Source: Alistipes sp. ZOR0009 (GTDB lineage Bacteria > Bacteroidota > Bacteroidia > Bacteroidales > ZOR0009). Taken from it: DNA of 64,000 nucleotides. The notes beneath the pieces are model-generated. The model searched no databases. It saw only the letters and a program-made list of their open reading frames with translations, and was not told the origin of the DNA. A program made the translations under genes and the position numbers. How positions within the stretch are numbered: position 1 is the first letter of the stretch; each line of letters starts with the position of its first letter. The stretch spans positions 1 through 64,000 of the forward strand of contig NZ_JTLD01000022.1 of assembly GCF_000798815.1 (NCBI RefSeq), read 5' to 3'. Of the stretch, positions 55,520-64,000 are shown piece by piece.

Positions 55520-55537
55520 TATTTGGTATCAAAAATA
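55520..55537. promoter_or_regulatory. Candidate LysR operator
   Basis: Inverted repeat TATTT-N8-AAATA, 20-37 bases upstream of the LysR start. A T-N11-A core can be placed inside it. It overlaps the region where the divergent promoter is expected. Confidence 0.45.
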
Positions 55538-55541
55538 GCTG

Positions 55542-55549
55542 TATTTTTG
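55542..55549 (+). promoter_or_regulatory. -7 element toward hutU
   Basis: TATTTTTG matches TAnnTTTG. TTTG at 55522-55525 is only 16 bases upstream, shorter than the usual 19-21. If used, hutU would have a leader of about 310 nt. Confidence 0.4.
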
Positions 55550-55864
55550 TATAAAAGGACGAAAAGAGGCGGCTATTTGCCAACGGCTACCAAGATATTT
55601 TAGCCTGCAGCAAGGCGCTTTAAAAGAAGCACCTAAAGTACGAGGTTGGGCGTTTGTCCCTGCGATAGGCTCCTCGTTGCTGGCCGACCAAGCGGTAGGG
55701 GATGTACATCCACCTAGGGCAATGGTACAATGGGAGATGGGCTAGCGTTAAGCGGCTTCCTAAAGCAGCGGTTAGGCCATTGCCTAAGGTTATGGTAGAG
55801 AGCTACCCGTAGGCCGCATCCTTTTTATTGTTGATGATAATAGCTAACTAGTTAATATAGGATT

Positions 55865-57862
55865 ATGACATTTCAAGAACAGATATTGCAGGGTATTCCT
55901 GCTACGCTTCCTGCTAAAAGGGAGCTGCCTAAGGATGCCAACAGGGCTCCTAAGCGAAAGGATATTCTATCACCCGAAGAGAAGCAGCTTGCCGTTCGTA
56001 ATGCGCTTCGCTACTTTCCTAGCGAGTGGCATAAGGAGCTGGCCGTGGAGTTTGCTCAGGAACTTCAGGATTATGGACGCATATACATGTACCGCTTCAA
56101 ACCCGAGTACAAGATGTACGCTCGTCCAATAGAGGAGTATCCTGCCAAGTCGAGACAAGCAGCAGCGATAATGCTGATGATACAAAACAACCTCGATCCT
56201 GCCGTGGCTCAACACCCCGAAGAGCTTATCACCTATGGTGGTAACGGGGCCGTTTTTCAAAACTGGGCGCAATATCTGCTAACTATGCAGTATTTAGCAA
56301 CCATGACCGATGAGCAAACGCTAAATATGTACTCTGGACACCCAATGGGACTATTCCCATCGTCGAAAGAGGCACCTAGAGTTATTGTTACCAACGGTAT
56401 GGTTATTCCTAACTACTCGAAACCCGACCACTGGGAGAAATTTAATGCACTTGGCGTATCGCAGTATGGTCAAATGACAGCTGGGTCGTACATGTATATC
56501 GGTCCACAAGGCATTGTGCACGGTACAACCATTACCGTGATGAACGCTTTCCGTAAGATGCTTAAAAAGGGCGAAAGCTCTACCGGTAAGGTATTCCTAA
56601 CGGCAGGTTTAGGCGGAATGAGCGGCGCTCAACCTAAGGCAGGTAACATTGCCGGATGTATTACCGTTTGCGCAGAGGTTAACCCCAAAGCGGCAACCAA
56701 ACGTTACGAGCAGGGTTGGGTAGATGTGCTTATCGACTCGATGGACGAGCTGGTGGCACGCGTAAAGCAGGCTAAGGCAAACGACGAGGTGGTGTCTATT
56801 GCGTACATAGGTAACGTGGTGGATGTATGGGAGCGCTTCGATAAGGAGGATCTATTTATACATATTGGTTCTGATCAAACCTCACTTCATATTCCGTGGA
56901 CTGGCGGATACTATCCTGTAGGAATTTCTTACGAAGAGTCGAATAGGTTAATCCGTGAGGAGCCCGAGCTCTTTAGAGAGAAAGTTCAGGAGTCGTTGCG
57001 TCGTCATGCAGCTGCAATAAATCGCCACACAGCAAAGGGAACCTACTTCTTTGATTACGGAAATGCATTCCTGTTGGAGGCTTCGCGTGCTGGAGCCGAT
57101 ATTATGGCTGCTAATGGTATCGATTTTAGGTATCCATCCTACGTTCAGGATATTTTGGGACCAATGTGCTTTGACTATGGTTTCGGTCCGTTCCGTTGGG
57201 TTTGTGCTTCGGGCAAGCCAGAGGATCTTGATCAAACCGACGAGATTGCCATGAACGTGCTACAGGGCATTATGGAAAACTCTCCAGAGGAAATTCAGCT
57301 GCAGATGCAGGACAACATCACCTGGATTAAGAATGCCAAGAAGAATAAGATGGTGGTAGGATCGCAAGCTCGTATTCTTTACGCCGATGCCGAAGGCCGC
57401 TCGAAAATTGCAGAGGCTTTCAACAACGCCATTGCTCAAGGTAAGATTGGTACCGTAGTTTTGGGTAGAGACCATCACGATGTAAGCGGCACCGACTCGC
57501 CTTACCGCGAAACATCCAACATATACGACGGTAGCAAGTTTACGGCCGATATGGCCATTCAAAACGTAATTGGCGATAGCTTTAGAGGCGCCACCTGGGT
57601 ATCCATCCACAACGGAGGTGGTGTAGGCTGGGGCGAGGTAATTAACGGTGGCTTTGGTATGGTGCTAGATGGCACACCCGAAGCTGATGCCCGCCTAAAG
57701 CGAATGCTATTTTACGATGTAAACAACGGTATTGCCCGTCGTAGCTGGGCTCGTAACAAGGAGGCGCTATTTGCCATCAAGCGCGAGATGGAGCGCACCC
57801 CCGAGCTAAAGGTTACCATCCCTAATATTGTTGAAGATGACGTGCTAAAGAACCTATTCTAG
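55865..57862 (+). CDS. hutU: Urocanate hydratase
   Basis: 665 residues, converting urocanate to imidazolone propionate, the second step of histidine degradation, with tightly bound NAD. The NAD-site segment LTAGLGGMSGAQPKAGN and the HTAKGTYFFDYGNAFL, YPSYVQDILGPMCFDYGFGPFRWVC and VGSQARILYAD blocks are diagnostic. It is about 100 residues longer than the classical Pseudomonas-type enzyme, fitting the long form known in several anaerobes. The 300-bp region upstream carries no gene. A hairpin terminator separates it from the hutG-like gene. Confidence 0.96.
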   Translation: MTFQEQILQGIPATLPAKRELPKDANRAPKRKDILSPEEKQLAVRNALRYFPSEWHKELAVEFAQELQDYGRIYMYRFKPEYKMYARPIEEYPAKSRQAAAIMLMIQNNLDPAVAQHPEELITYGGNGAVFQNWAQYLLTMQYLATMTDEQTLNMYSGHPMGLFPSSKEAPRVIVTNGMVIPNYSKPDHWEKFNALGVSQYGQMTAGSYMYIGPQGIVHGTTITVMNAFRKMLKKGESSTGKVFLTAGLGGMSGAQPKAGNIAGCITVCAEVNPKAATKRYEQGWVDVLIDSMDELVARVKQAKANDEVVSIAYIGNVVDVWERFDKEDLFIHIGSDQTSLHIPWTGGYYPVGISYEESNRLIREEPELFREKVQESLRRHAAAINRHTAKGTYFFDYGNAFLLEASRAGADIMAANGIDFRYPSYVQDILGPMCFDYGFGPFRWVCASGKPEDLDQTDEIAMNVLQGIMENSPEEIQLQMQDNITWIKNAKKNKMVVGSQARILYADAEGRSKIAEAFNNAIAQGKIGTVVLGRDHHDVSGTDSPYRETSNIYDGSKFTADMAIQNVIGDSFRGATWVSIHNGGGVGWGEVINGGFGMVLDGTPEADARLKRMLFYDVNNGIARRSWARNKEALFAIKREMERTPELKVTIPNIVEDDVLKNLF

Positions 57863-57903
57863 GGGTAGCATTGGCATAAAAATATTCGGTTTTATTGCTT
57901 TAA

Positions 57904-57949
57904 ATGGATATGGGGAGAGGGTTTTGCCCTTTTCCATATCCATTTTTTT
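57904..57949 (+). terminator. Terminator between hutU and the hutG-like gene
   Basis: TGGATATGG and CCATATCCA pair, with an inner AGGG/CCCT stem, and are followed by a T tract. Read-through or a second promoter is needed for the next gene. Confidence 0.78.
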
Positions 57950-58009
57950 AGAATGCTTGCTCTTTTAACTCCAATTGTACAAGTCCGTTTACCATAAAAC
58001 AAAGCAGCA

Positions 58010-59020
58010 GTGAGTAACGCCATTAATGCAGATTATAAGCTTGCCGAAAAGAGCAGCTGGGAGGGAAGAAAATCTAACCCCGACAAAGGTAACCAGTACT
58101 GGCATCAGCAGATAGAGCTGCTGGATATCAATAACCTCTCAAAACAGTATCCCGGTTCGCCCGCTATTGATGTTGCCATTATAGGTTACGTATGCGACGA
58201 AGGCGTAAGGCGCAATAGGGGGCGAATAGGAGCCCATGAGGGGCCCAAAGCTATTCGTGAGAGGCTGGCAAAGCAGCCCATACATTTCGAATCGAAACGT
58301 GTAGTTGATGTGGGGGATGTTATTTGTATCGACGACGATATGGAGGCATGCCAGCAGATGTTTGCCCTTGCCATTACCGATCTGTTGAGGCATAAAATAT
58401 TTCCAATCGCTTTTGGTGGCGGTCATGATATGGCATACGGCCACTTTATGGGAATCTGGGAGGCCATTAAGGCAACACCCAAGCGTCGTGTAGCTATCAT
58501 AAACTTTGATGCGCACTTCGACCTTCGTCCTGTAGAGGGACGCGGAAACTCTGGCACCCCATTTAACCAAATACTAACAGAATTTGAGCAGCTAGGGCAG
58601 CCGGTAGACTACTTTGCAATCGGAATTCAGCAGCAATCCAACACCAAGGAGCTTTTTGAAATTGCCCGGGAGAAGAATGTTGGCTACGCCATAAACTACG
58701 ACTGCGAATCTTCGAGCGTAGAGCTGGCTGCTTTGAAAAAAAGGCTCGAACCAATAGTAGAGCGCAACGATTATATTTACATCTCCATCGACCTTGATGG
58801 CTTTTCGTCGGCCTACGCGCCCGGTGTAAGCGCCCCTTCGCCACTTGGCTTTACGCCCTACTTTGTGTTTAAGCTCCTAAGCTATCTGCTGGATACGAAA
58901 AAGGTGGTAGCGTTAGACCTTGCCGAGCTAAACCCTTCGATAGATAGGGACAGGCATACCGCAACGTTGGCCGCCAAGATTGTAGACTTTACCGTAATGA
59001 ACTACAAGCCTATTTGGTAG
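58010..59020 (+). CDS. hutG: Arginase-family formimidoylglutamase-like protein
   Basis: 336 residues of the ureohydrolase family. Metal-site motifs: FGGGHDMAYG, NFDAHFDLRP and SIDLDGFSSAYAPGVSAPSPLG. The neighbouring hutU and the N-terminal DVAIIGYVCDEGVRRNRGRIGAHEGP point to formimidoylglutamate hydrolase (to glutamate and formamide). Agmatinase or arginase are less likely alternatives. The start is GTG 58010. hutH and hutI are not in the window. Confidence 0.87.
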   Translation: MSNAINADYKLAEKSSWEGRKSNPDKGNQYWHQQIELLDINNLSKQYPGSPAIDVAIIGYVCDEGVRRNRGRIGAHEGPKAIRERLAKQPIHFESKRVVDVGDVICIDDDMEACQQMFALAITDLLRHKIFPIAFGGGHDMAYGHFMGIWEAIKATPKRRVAIINFDAHFDLRPVEGRGNSGTPFNQILTEFEQLGQPVDYFAIGIQQQSNTKELFEIAREKNVGYAINYDCESSSVELAALKKRLEPIVERNDYIYISIDLDGFSSAYAPGVSAPSPLGFTPYFVFKLLSYLLDTKKVVALDLAELNPSIDRDRHTATLAAKIVDFTVMNYKPIW

Positions 59021-59164
59021 GGTAAGCTGCTGCACCGCGAGCATACGCCTGCATTTGGGTCTGTTGTAGCTTCTACTCTACGTTTATCTTTTAAGCTGTA
59101 GCCATGCAATATGGGCAAGTGGCTACTCGGTATTGCTTTAGTAGGCTACAACGTTTACTTCTAT

Positions 59165-59172
59165 TAACTTTG
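59165..59172 (+). promoter_or_regulatory. -7 element of the flavoprotein gene
   Basis: TAACTTTG fits TAnnTTTG. There is no good -33 box at the usual spacing. The leader would be about 90 nt. Confidence 0.45.
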
Positions 59173-59269
59173 TAGGGAGGAAGTCTTGGCATTTTTTATT
59201 TGTCGAGATTTACCTTTAGTACTTTGGTTTTTACTAAATTGTCGCTTGATACAACAGGAACTAAACAGT

Positions 59270-59905
59270 ATGAAAGTAGTTGCAGTTAACGGAAGTCCCC
59301 GCAAAGAGGGCAATACCTACCATGCTTTAATGCAGGTTGGGAACACGCTAAAGGAAAATGGTATCGACTTTGAGATTCTCCATGTTGGCAATAAGGCGGT
59401 ACGCGGATGTATTGCCTGTGGCCAATGCGCAAAAAATAGGGACGAGAAGTGTACCATTACCACCGACCCGGTAAATGAGTGGATACAGGTGCTAAAGGAG
59501 GCCGACGGCATTATTATTTCTTCGCCCGTTTACTTTTCGGGTGTTGCAGGCACAATGAAAAGCTTTCTGGATAGGGCCTTTTACGTGTCGGGTGCCAATG
59601 GTGGCCTATTCCGCCAGAAGGTGGGCGCTGCAGTTGTGGCCGTTCGCCGTTCGGGAGGCTCGGCTACCCTCGACAGCCTGAACCATTACCTTACCTACTC
59701 GGAGATGATGATTGCAACGGCCAACTACTGGAACATAACCCACGGAAGAACACCTGCAGAGGTGCTTCAGGATGGCGAGGCGATGCAGACGATGGAAGTT
59801 TTGGGGCGTAATATGGCCTGGCAGCTCAAGATGCGCGAGCAAACAAAGGATTCTATTCCTGCACCAGCCCCAACTGCCAAGGTAATGACCAACTTTATAC
59901 GATAG
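59270..59905 (+). CDS. Iron-sulfur-flavoprotein-like FMN reductase
   Basis: 211 residues of the flavodoxin / NADPH-dependent FMN reductase fold. The FMN-phosphate loop is NGSPRKEGNT at residues 7-16. SSPVYFSGVAGTMKSFLDRAFY is the second family signature. A cysteine motif GCIACGQCAKNRDEKC near residues 45-60 resembles the compact Fe-S cluster motif of iron-sulfur flavoproteins. The frame is open upstream (59186), but the extra leader is hydrophobic and atypical, so ATG 59270 is used. Electron-transfer role; the substrate is unknown. Confidence 0.87.
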   Translation: MKVVAVNGSPRKEGNTYHALMQVGNTLKENGIDFEILHVGNKAVRGCIACGQCAKNRDEKCTITTDPVNEWIQVLKEADGIIISSPVYFSGVAGTMKSFLDRAFYVSGANGGLFRQKVGAAVVAVRRSGGSATLDSLNHYLTYSEMMIATANYWNITHGRTPAEVLQDGEAMQTMEVLGRNMAWQLKMREQTKDSIPAPAPTAKVMTNFIR

Positions 59906-59926
59906 GTATAGCACCTTAAATAGATG

Positions 59927-59960
59927 AAAAGGTAGCGGAAGAACTCCGCTACCTTTTTTT
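59927..59960 (+). terminator. Bidirectional terminator, flavoprotein / MFS
   Basis: AAAAGGTAGCGGA and TCCGCTACCTTTT around AGAAC, with T/A tracts, between convergent genes. Confidence 0.9.
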
Positions 59961-59987
59961 GTAGGGTATTGTTGGGGTGTGTGGGGA

Positions 59988-61577
59988 CTACTCTTCGGGC
60001 GCAAGCTTATCAAGCTTAAGTTCGTGCTTAAGGGCGCGCCTTATACTTTTAAATTTAGGATGTAGCGATTGGGGGCGTAGGGAGCTCTCTCGAAGGAGAA
60101 AGGCTAACAGGCAAAAAATGCCTAGCAGACCAAGCCATCCATATATTTCTTTCATACTTAAGAGCATTGCATGCTGCTGTAAGCCACCGTAAATATTTCC
60201 GGCAGGGATATGGCTTACCGCTGTATTAACCCTATCAAGATTAGGGCTTAGCAGCACTATATTTTTGGCTGTTACATGCTTAAATGCATAGGTTAATATG
60301 GCGGTGCCAAGCATCGACCCCAAGCAGGCGCTCATGAACGATTGTACCGTTAATGACTGGGCAAAATGGTGAAAGGGGACAACCGAAAGAGCGGTAATTA
60401 GGGTTATGGTAATGATTATGGAACCCACCCCGCGTAGCAGTAGGGGCAGAAATAGCATCTCTTTTGGGAGGTTATAGTCGATGGTGAAGTACATTACCAT
60501 TAAGTATCCGACCAAAAAGGAAAAGCCAATTGTAGTCATCGTCTTGTATCTCCATTTCAGCTTGGCAAAGGTTGCATAGGTAAAAACTGCGCCGCATATA
60601 ATGCCCAATAGTACTATCCAGTTTAAAGATATAAGATTCAGCTCGTCATATCTCAGAATGGAGGAGGTGTAGATATGTTCCAAGGTGTGGGATGGACCAA
60701 GAAGGATGTTGGTTACAGCAAGCAGCAGGAATGTTAGCCACACGTTACGGTACCTCCAAGTTTGGTTGGAGATAAATGGATGCCGAATAAATGAGGCTCT
60801 CCATACGTTTAGCACTAAAGCCGCTGCACCGGCCAAGGTGCCCATCCATATATACCTCGAATCGTACCAATTGTAGTAGTCGCCATAGTTAAGAACGAAT
60901 ATCGAGCAGAGTAAGGTGGTGGCCCATAATGCAGCCCCCATCCAGTCGATGCCAAAAAGGGGAAGTGGCTTCATAAACCGGTGGTGGCGGAACGTAACCT
61001 GTGTTACTAACGTCAGCACGAGCAGGCATCCGATGATTAACCAGTGCATGTACTCCCACTGCGATAGAAAGGCTACGTAGATGGTGGTTAAGCCCGAAAG
61101 CTGGAGAAAGCATTGTACGCATAGCTGGATATAGCAAAACCACACGGCCATATTGCGCGTTGGAGTTACCCAAAGCTGGATGGTGCTGTTGCAGGCGAAT
61201 GTTCCCCACATCCTAAAAAATCCTGCAACGAAGCTCGCTGCCACCAAAATGGGTACGCTGCTGGTATGCGCGCAGATTAAGTTGCAGGCAACCAGCCCAA
61301 GTGCCGTTGCAGTAAGCGATGTTTTGGTCGAAAAGCGAAATTTTAACCGAAACATGATGGTAAAGGTTAGCCCCAACCCAACAAGGGAGGCGAACCCGGC
61401 CATCAAAATATCCTCCTGCATTAGCGCCAACGAGCCAGACATGTCGGCAACGGCTGCCATATATACCCCGCCAGAGAGCTGGTAAATGATGAAGAAGACA
61501 AAAAGGATCCAGGGCTTCACCTTTTCGGGAATAAAGCTTTTTATCTCGGGGATGGAGAACGGTGCGTTGTGGTGCAT
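59988..61577 (-). CDS. MFS efflux transporter (14-TM type)
   Basis: 529 residues with about 14 membrane segments, the DHA2/EmrB-like layout, although the usual conserved motif A is not obvious. The first periplasmic part after helix 1 and the long central helices fit drug/H+ antiporters. The HlyD gene stop is only 4 bases upstream, so it is the last gene of the tolC-hlyD-MFS operon. It is the inner-membrane pump of a tripartite exporter (inference from gene order). Confidence 0.85.
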   Translation of the reverse strand: MHHNAPFSIPEIKSFIPEKVKPWILFVFFIIYQLSGGVYMAAVADMSGSLALMQEDILMAGFASLVGLGLTFTIMFRLKFRFSTKTSLTATALGLVACNLICAHTSSVPILVAASFVAGFFRMWGTFACNSTIQLWVTPTRNMAVWFCYIQLCVQCFLQLSGLTTIYVAFLSQWEYMHWLIIGCLLVLTLVTQVTFRHHRFMKPLPLFGIDWMGAALWATTLLCSIFVLNYGDYYNWYDSRYIWMGTLAGAAALVLNVWRASFIRHPFISNQTWRYRNVWLTFLLLAVTNILLGPSHTLEHIYTSSILRYDELNLISLNWIVLLGIICGAVFTYATFAKLKWRYKTMTTIGFSFLVGYLMVMYFTIDYNLPKEMLFLPLLLRGVGSIIITITLITALSVVPFHHFAQSLTVQSFMSACLGSMLGTAILTYAFKHVTAKNIVLLSPNLDRVNTAVSHIPAGNIYGGLQQHAMLLSMKEIYGWLGLLGIFCLLAFLLRESSLRPQSLHPKFKSIRRALKHELKLDKLAPEE

Positions 61578-61581
61578 ATTG

Positions 61582-62616
61582 TTAGTACTTTACCTCGCAT
61601 TCTGCGTTCATCCCAGAACGTAATAAATTCATGTTGCTGATGCTGTTTGATTTGGAAAGGTTTATTCGAACAGGTATTCGTTGCTCTACCTTTACAAAAT
61701 TCCCGGAGGAATTGTCTTGAGGGAAAAGGGAGAAGCTAGCACCTGTTGCGCGAGATATCGATCCGACTTCCCCTTTAAAAACAACGTTGGGTATAGCATC
61801 CACCTTGATATCTACCGAAAGCCCTTCGCGAATATTGGGCATTTGGGTTTCCTTGTAGTTGGCCACAATCCATTTATCGGTTTCATTAACTAAATCGAGC
61901 AACGCCTGTCCTGGCTGAATAAGCTGCCCCTCTTCGATGTTTTTACGGCCTGTAGTTCCATCGCATGGGGCAACGATAATGGTGTAGGAGAGATTCAGTC
62001 GGGCGAGCTCGAGCGCCGCTTTGGCAACCTTTATTCCTGCGTCGTTTTGGTTGAGGCGTAAGGTTTGCTCCTCCTTAACGAGGGAGGTGGTGTTGCGTTG
62101 GCGTTGTAGCTGCTCGTAGCGCGCCTTGGAAGCTTTGTAGTTGGCCAATATGGCGTCAAACTGCTGTTGGGTTACCGACTTCTGGGCCAATAATATTTTA
62201 TGGCGATTATACTCCTTTTCGGCATTTTCTAGTCGGATGCGGCTTTCTTCCACTCCAGCTTCTGTTACGCCAATGTTGCTTTGTGTGGTAAGAACGCTGG
62301 TTCCCATTGCTCTTTTGCCAATCACCGCATTTCGGTAGTCTGCTTCGGCTTGCGCTAGGCGGTACTGGTATTCGGCATCGTCAATTACTACCAGCGTATC
62401 TCCTTTGTGTACTCGCTGGTATTCTTTAAAGTAAACCTTTTTGACAAATCCTTGTACACGTGAGCTTATCGGTACAATTTGCTGTTTGACTTGCGCATTG
62501 TCTGTAAATTCTACGTTGCCAAGATGTACAAATCTGGAACAAACCCATGCAATGCCGCATGTAAGTAGTATGCCGACAACAATATTATAGGCTAGCTTCA
62601 TCTTCTTCTTTACCAT
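61582..62616 (-). CDS. HlyD family membrane-fusion protein
   Basis: 344 residues. An N-terminal membrane helix (about 8-25) is followed by a biotinyl-lipoyl-like half motif (SSRVQGFVKKVYFKEYQRVHKGDTLVVID), a long coiled-coil hairpin (about 80-200), the second half motif (LSYTIIVAPCDGTTGRKNIEEGQLIQPGQALLDLV) and a beta barrel. EmrA-like periplasmic adaptor. It lies 30 bases after the TolC-like gene and 4 bases before the MFS gene. Confidence 0.93.
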   Translation of the reverse strand: MVKKKMKLAYNIVVGILLTCGIAWVCSRFVHLGNVEFTDNAQVKQQIVPISSRVQGFVKKVYFKEYQRVHKGDTLVVIDDAEYQYRLAQAEADYRNAVIGKRAMGTSVLTTQSNIGVTEAGVEESRIRLENAEKEYNRHKILLAQKSVTQQQFDAILANYKASKARYEQLQRQRNTTSLVKEEQTLRLNQNDAGIKVAKAALELARLNLSYTIIVAPCDGTTGRKNIEEGQLIQPGQALLDLVNETDKWIVANYKETQMPNIREGLSVDIKVDAIPNVVFKGEVGSISRATGASFSLFPQDNSSGNFVKVEQRIPVRINLSKSNSISNMNLLRSGMNAECEVKY

Positions 62617-62646
62617 GGTATGTTTTTTTTTAAATTGAACCTTTTG

Positions 62647-63978
62647 CTATTTATCTCCCTTGCTTCCAATCTCGCGCTGTAGCCAGTAGTAGCAATAAAT
62701 TACATCGAGCTTGGCATTTACTACCTGTAGCTCGGCATTGAGTTTCGTATTGCTTGCATCGAGCATTTCGGTAATAAGAACCAGCTCGCTTAGATAGCGG
62801 TTATTTACTATTCGGTAGTTTTCGTTGGCTAGCTGGCTGCTGGTTTTATAGGTTGCGAGCTTTTCGAACGACTCTTTGAACTTGGTATATGCTCGGTAGA
62901 TTGATACTTGCGCTTGTTCCTGTGCGATGGATTCGGCAGCGGCGGCTAGGTGCTGCTTGCTGGTTGCCAGCTGTACTTTCCGGTTGGCTTTGTAGAGCGA
63001 TGCAAGGTTGTATCTTATTCCTATGCCAACGTACCAGTAGTTAAAGTTGCGGTTTATTGTGGGCACTTCGATAAGTATGGGCCCATTAAAGCTGTTAGCT
63101 GCAGCTAATGCAACTTTGGGGTAGTAATCCGACTTGGCAATTTGCAGCTCTTTTGTAGCAATGTCTTTATTAATGGCTGCAGCTTTTAGCTCGGGTAAGT
63201 TGGCCGCGGCTTGTTGTAGTAGGTTATCTTTTATTACTGTGCTTAAATCCATTTCGAGAATCGAAGAGTCGGGCTCGATTTGGATGTTATCTGGTAATCC
63301 AAGGGTGGCTACTAGCTGGTTATTTATGATTTTACGGTTGTTTTCTATTTCTAGCAGAGACAGCTTTAGGTTCTGCATCTGTAGCTCGTGGCGGGTTATG
63401 TCGTTGCCTAAAACCATGCCTTGAGCCTCTTTAGATTTTACCTGTTGTAGTAGGTGCTCTGTTTGCTCTACGTTCTTTATAAAGACTTTACGTTGATTTT
63501 TTAACTTGTATAGGTCTAAATAGTATCCTGTAACCAGAAAGCAGATGTCTAGCTCATTACGGTCGTAGTTAAGCTTGGCAACTTTTTCTTCGAGCTTTGC
63601 TTTTTCTATGCTCGAAGAAATCGCTTTGCCTGTAAAGATTACCTGAGAAGCCTCCATCCCAAAGCTATTTCCGAAATGAGGCATAGAAATGGCTTGCGGG
63701 TTGGTAAAGTTTCGATTCATCAGCGTTCCATTTCCAATATACGAAGCCGAAAGAGAGGCTTCTAAAGAGGGAGATAGTGCCGTACGTACCACTTTTGTGG
63801 CTGTTTGTGCTGTTTCTACTTCTGCCTGCGAAAGTTTTAGCAGTTTGCTATTCGCAATGGCCAACTTATAAGCCTCTGCAAGGGTTAGCGTTCTTTCTGT
63901 TTGAGAAAAACTGCAAGGAGAAATGAAAAGTAAGGAGCAAATAGCTGTAATAGAAAAACTTGTTTTCCGTAAATTCAT
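62647..63978 (-). CDS. TolC-family outer-membrane efflux protein
   Basis: 443 residues with a signal peptide (to about residue 26). LTLAEAYKLAIANSKLLKLSQAEVETA is the usual opening of the TolC/OEP fold. Two OEP-type repeats of long helices follow, with the second starting near AAANLPELKAAAINKDIATKELQIAKSDYYPKV. The first gene visible in the tolC-hlyD-MFS operon. The Cys in SPCSFSQ is preceded by Pro, so lipidation is doubtful. A regulator may lie beyond the window edge. Confidence 0.92.
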   Translation of the reverse strand: MNLRKTSFSITAICSLLFISPCSFSQTERTLTLAEAYKLAIANSKLLKLSQAEVETAQTATKVVRTALSPSLEASLSASYIGNGTLMNRNFTNPQAISMPHFGNSFGMEASQVIFTGKAISSSIEKAKLEEKVAKLNYDRNELDICFLVTGYYLDLYKLKNQRKVFIKNVEQTEHLLQQVKSKEAQGMVLGNDITRHELQMQNLKLSLLEIENNRKIINNQLVATLGLPDNIQIEPDSSILEMDLSTVIKDNLLQQAAANLPELKAAAINKDIATKELQIAKSDYYPKVALAAANSFNGPILIEVPTINRNFNYWYVGIGIRYNLASLYKANRKVQLATSKQHLAAAAESIAQEQAQVSIYRAYTKFKESFEKLATYKTSSQLANENYRIVNNRYLSELVLITEMLDASNTKLNAELQVVNAKLDVIYCYYWLQREIGSKGDK

Positions 63979-64000
63979 TACAATTCTGTTTAATTTGTCG

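Overview
This window is chromosomal DNA from a member of the Bacteroidota, most likely the order Bacteroidales. The evidence is the repeated promoter form TAnnTTTG with an upstream TTTG-like box, few Shine-Dalgarno sites, gliding-type GldF/GldG proteins, an OmpP1/FadL porin, an RRM-family RNA-binding protein, a large alpha-2-macroglobulin lipoprotein, a GH92 mannosidase, a bifunctional RibBA, and tRNAs without encoded CCA. No rRNA, CRISPR array, integrase, transposase or phage gene was recognised. The genus cannot be fixed by reading alone.

Layout. 0-3.3 kb: tRNA-Glu (its first base lies outside the window), a nucleoside phosphorylase, a transglutaminase-like protein, a small BFD-type [2Fe-2S] protein, and the rpsF-rpsR-rplI operon. 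3.4-10.6 kb: a PIF1-like helicase with HRDC and HTH domains, a small secreted protein, a 22-bp hairpin tandem repeat, and gldF-gldG-DUF4340. 10.7-21 kb: dnaN, a HAD phosphatase, a META lipoprotein, YceI, a B12-type radical SAM enzyme, an RRM protein, YciO/YrdC, RsmE and an AsmA/DUF748 protein. 21-31 kb: alpha-2-macroglobulin, a GHL-type glycosidase divergent from a GH92 alpha-mannosidase, and two identical tRNA-Met genes. 31-41.8 kb: an LptF/LptG-type permease, ribBA, fmt, corA, purB, an MsbA-like ABC exporter, a small secreted protein and OmpP1.

42-48 kb holds a compact five-gene operon: a UDP-glucuronate 4-epimerase, a membrane-anchored PHP phosphoesterase, a polyprenyl-phosphate glycosyltransferase, a UPF0104/LPG-synthase-type membrane protein and an ArnT-like transferase. 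It reads as a complete route for making UDP-galacturonate, loading it on a lipid carrier, possibly flipping it, and adding it to an envelope glycan or lipid A. The PHP protein is an unexplained extra member, and this is the best candidate here for an undescribed system.

48-55 kb is gene-poor accessory DNA: a secreted protein built from about six 20-residue repeats, a CDF-like cation transporter, a DUF6261-like protein, a degenerate 42-bp periodic repeat array, an AT-rich orphan gene, another orphan gene, and long intergenic stretches. 54.6-59 kb is a partial histidine-degradation locus (LysR regulator, hutU, hutG-like). 59-64 kb holds an iron-sulfur-flavoprotein-like reductase and, on the minus strand, a tripartite TolC-HlyD-MFS efflux operon.
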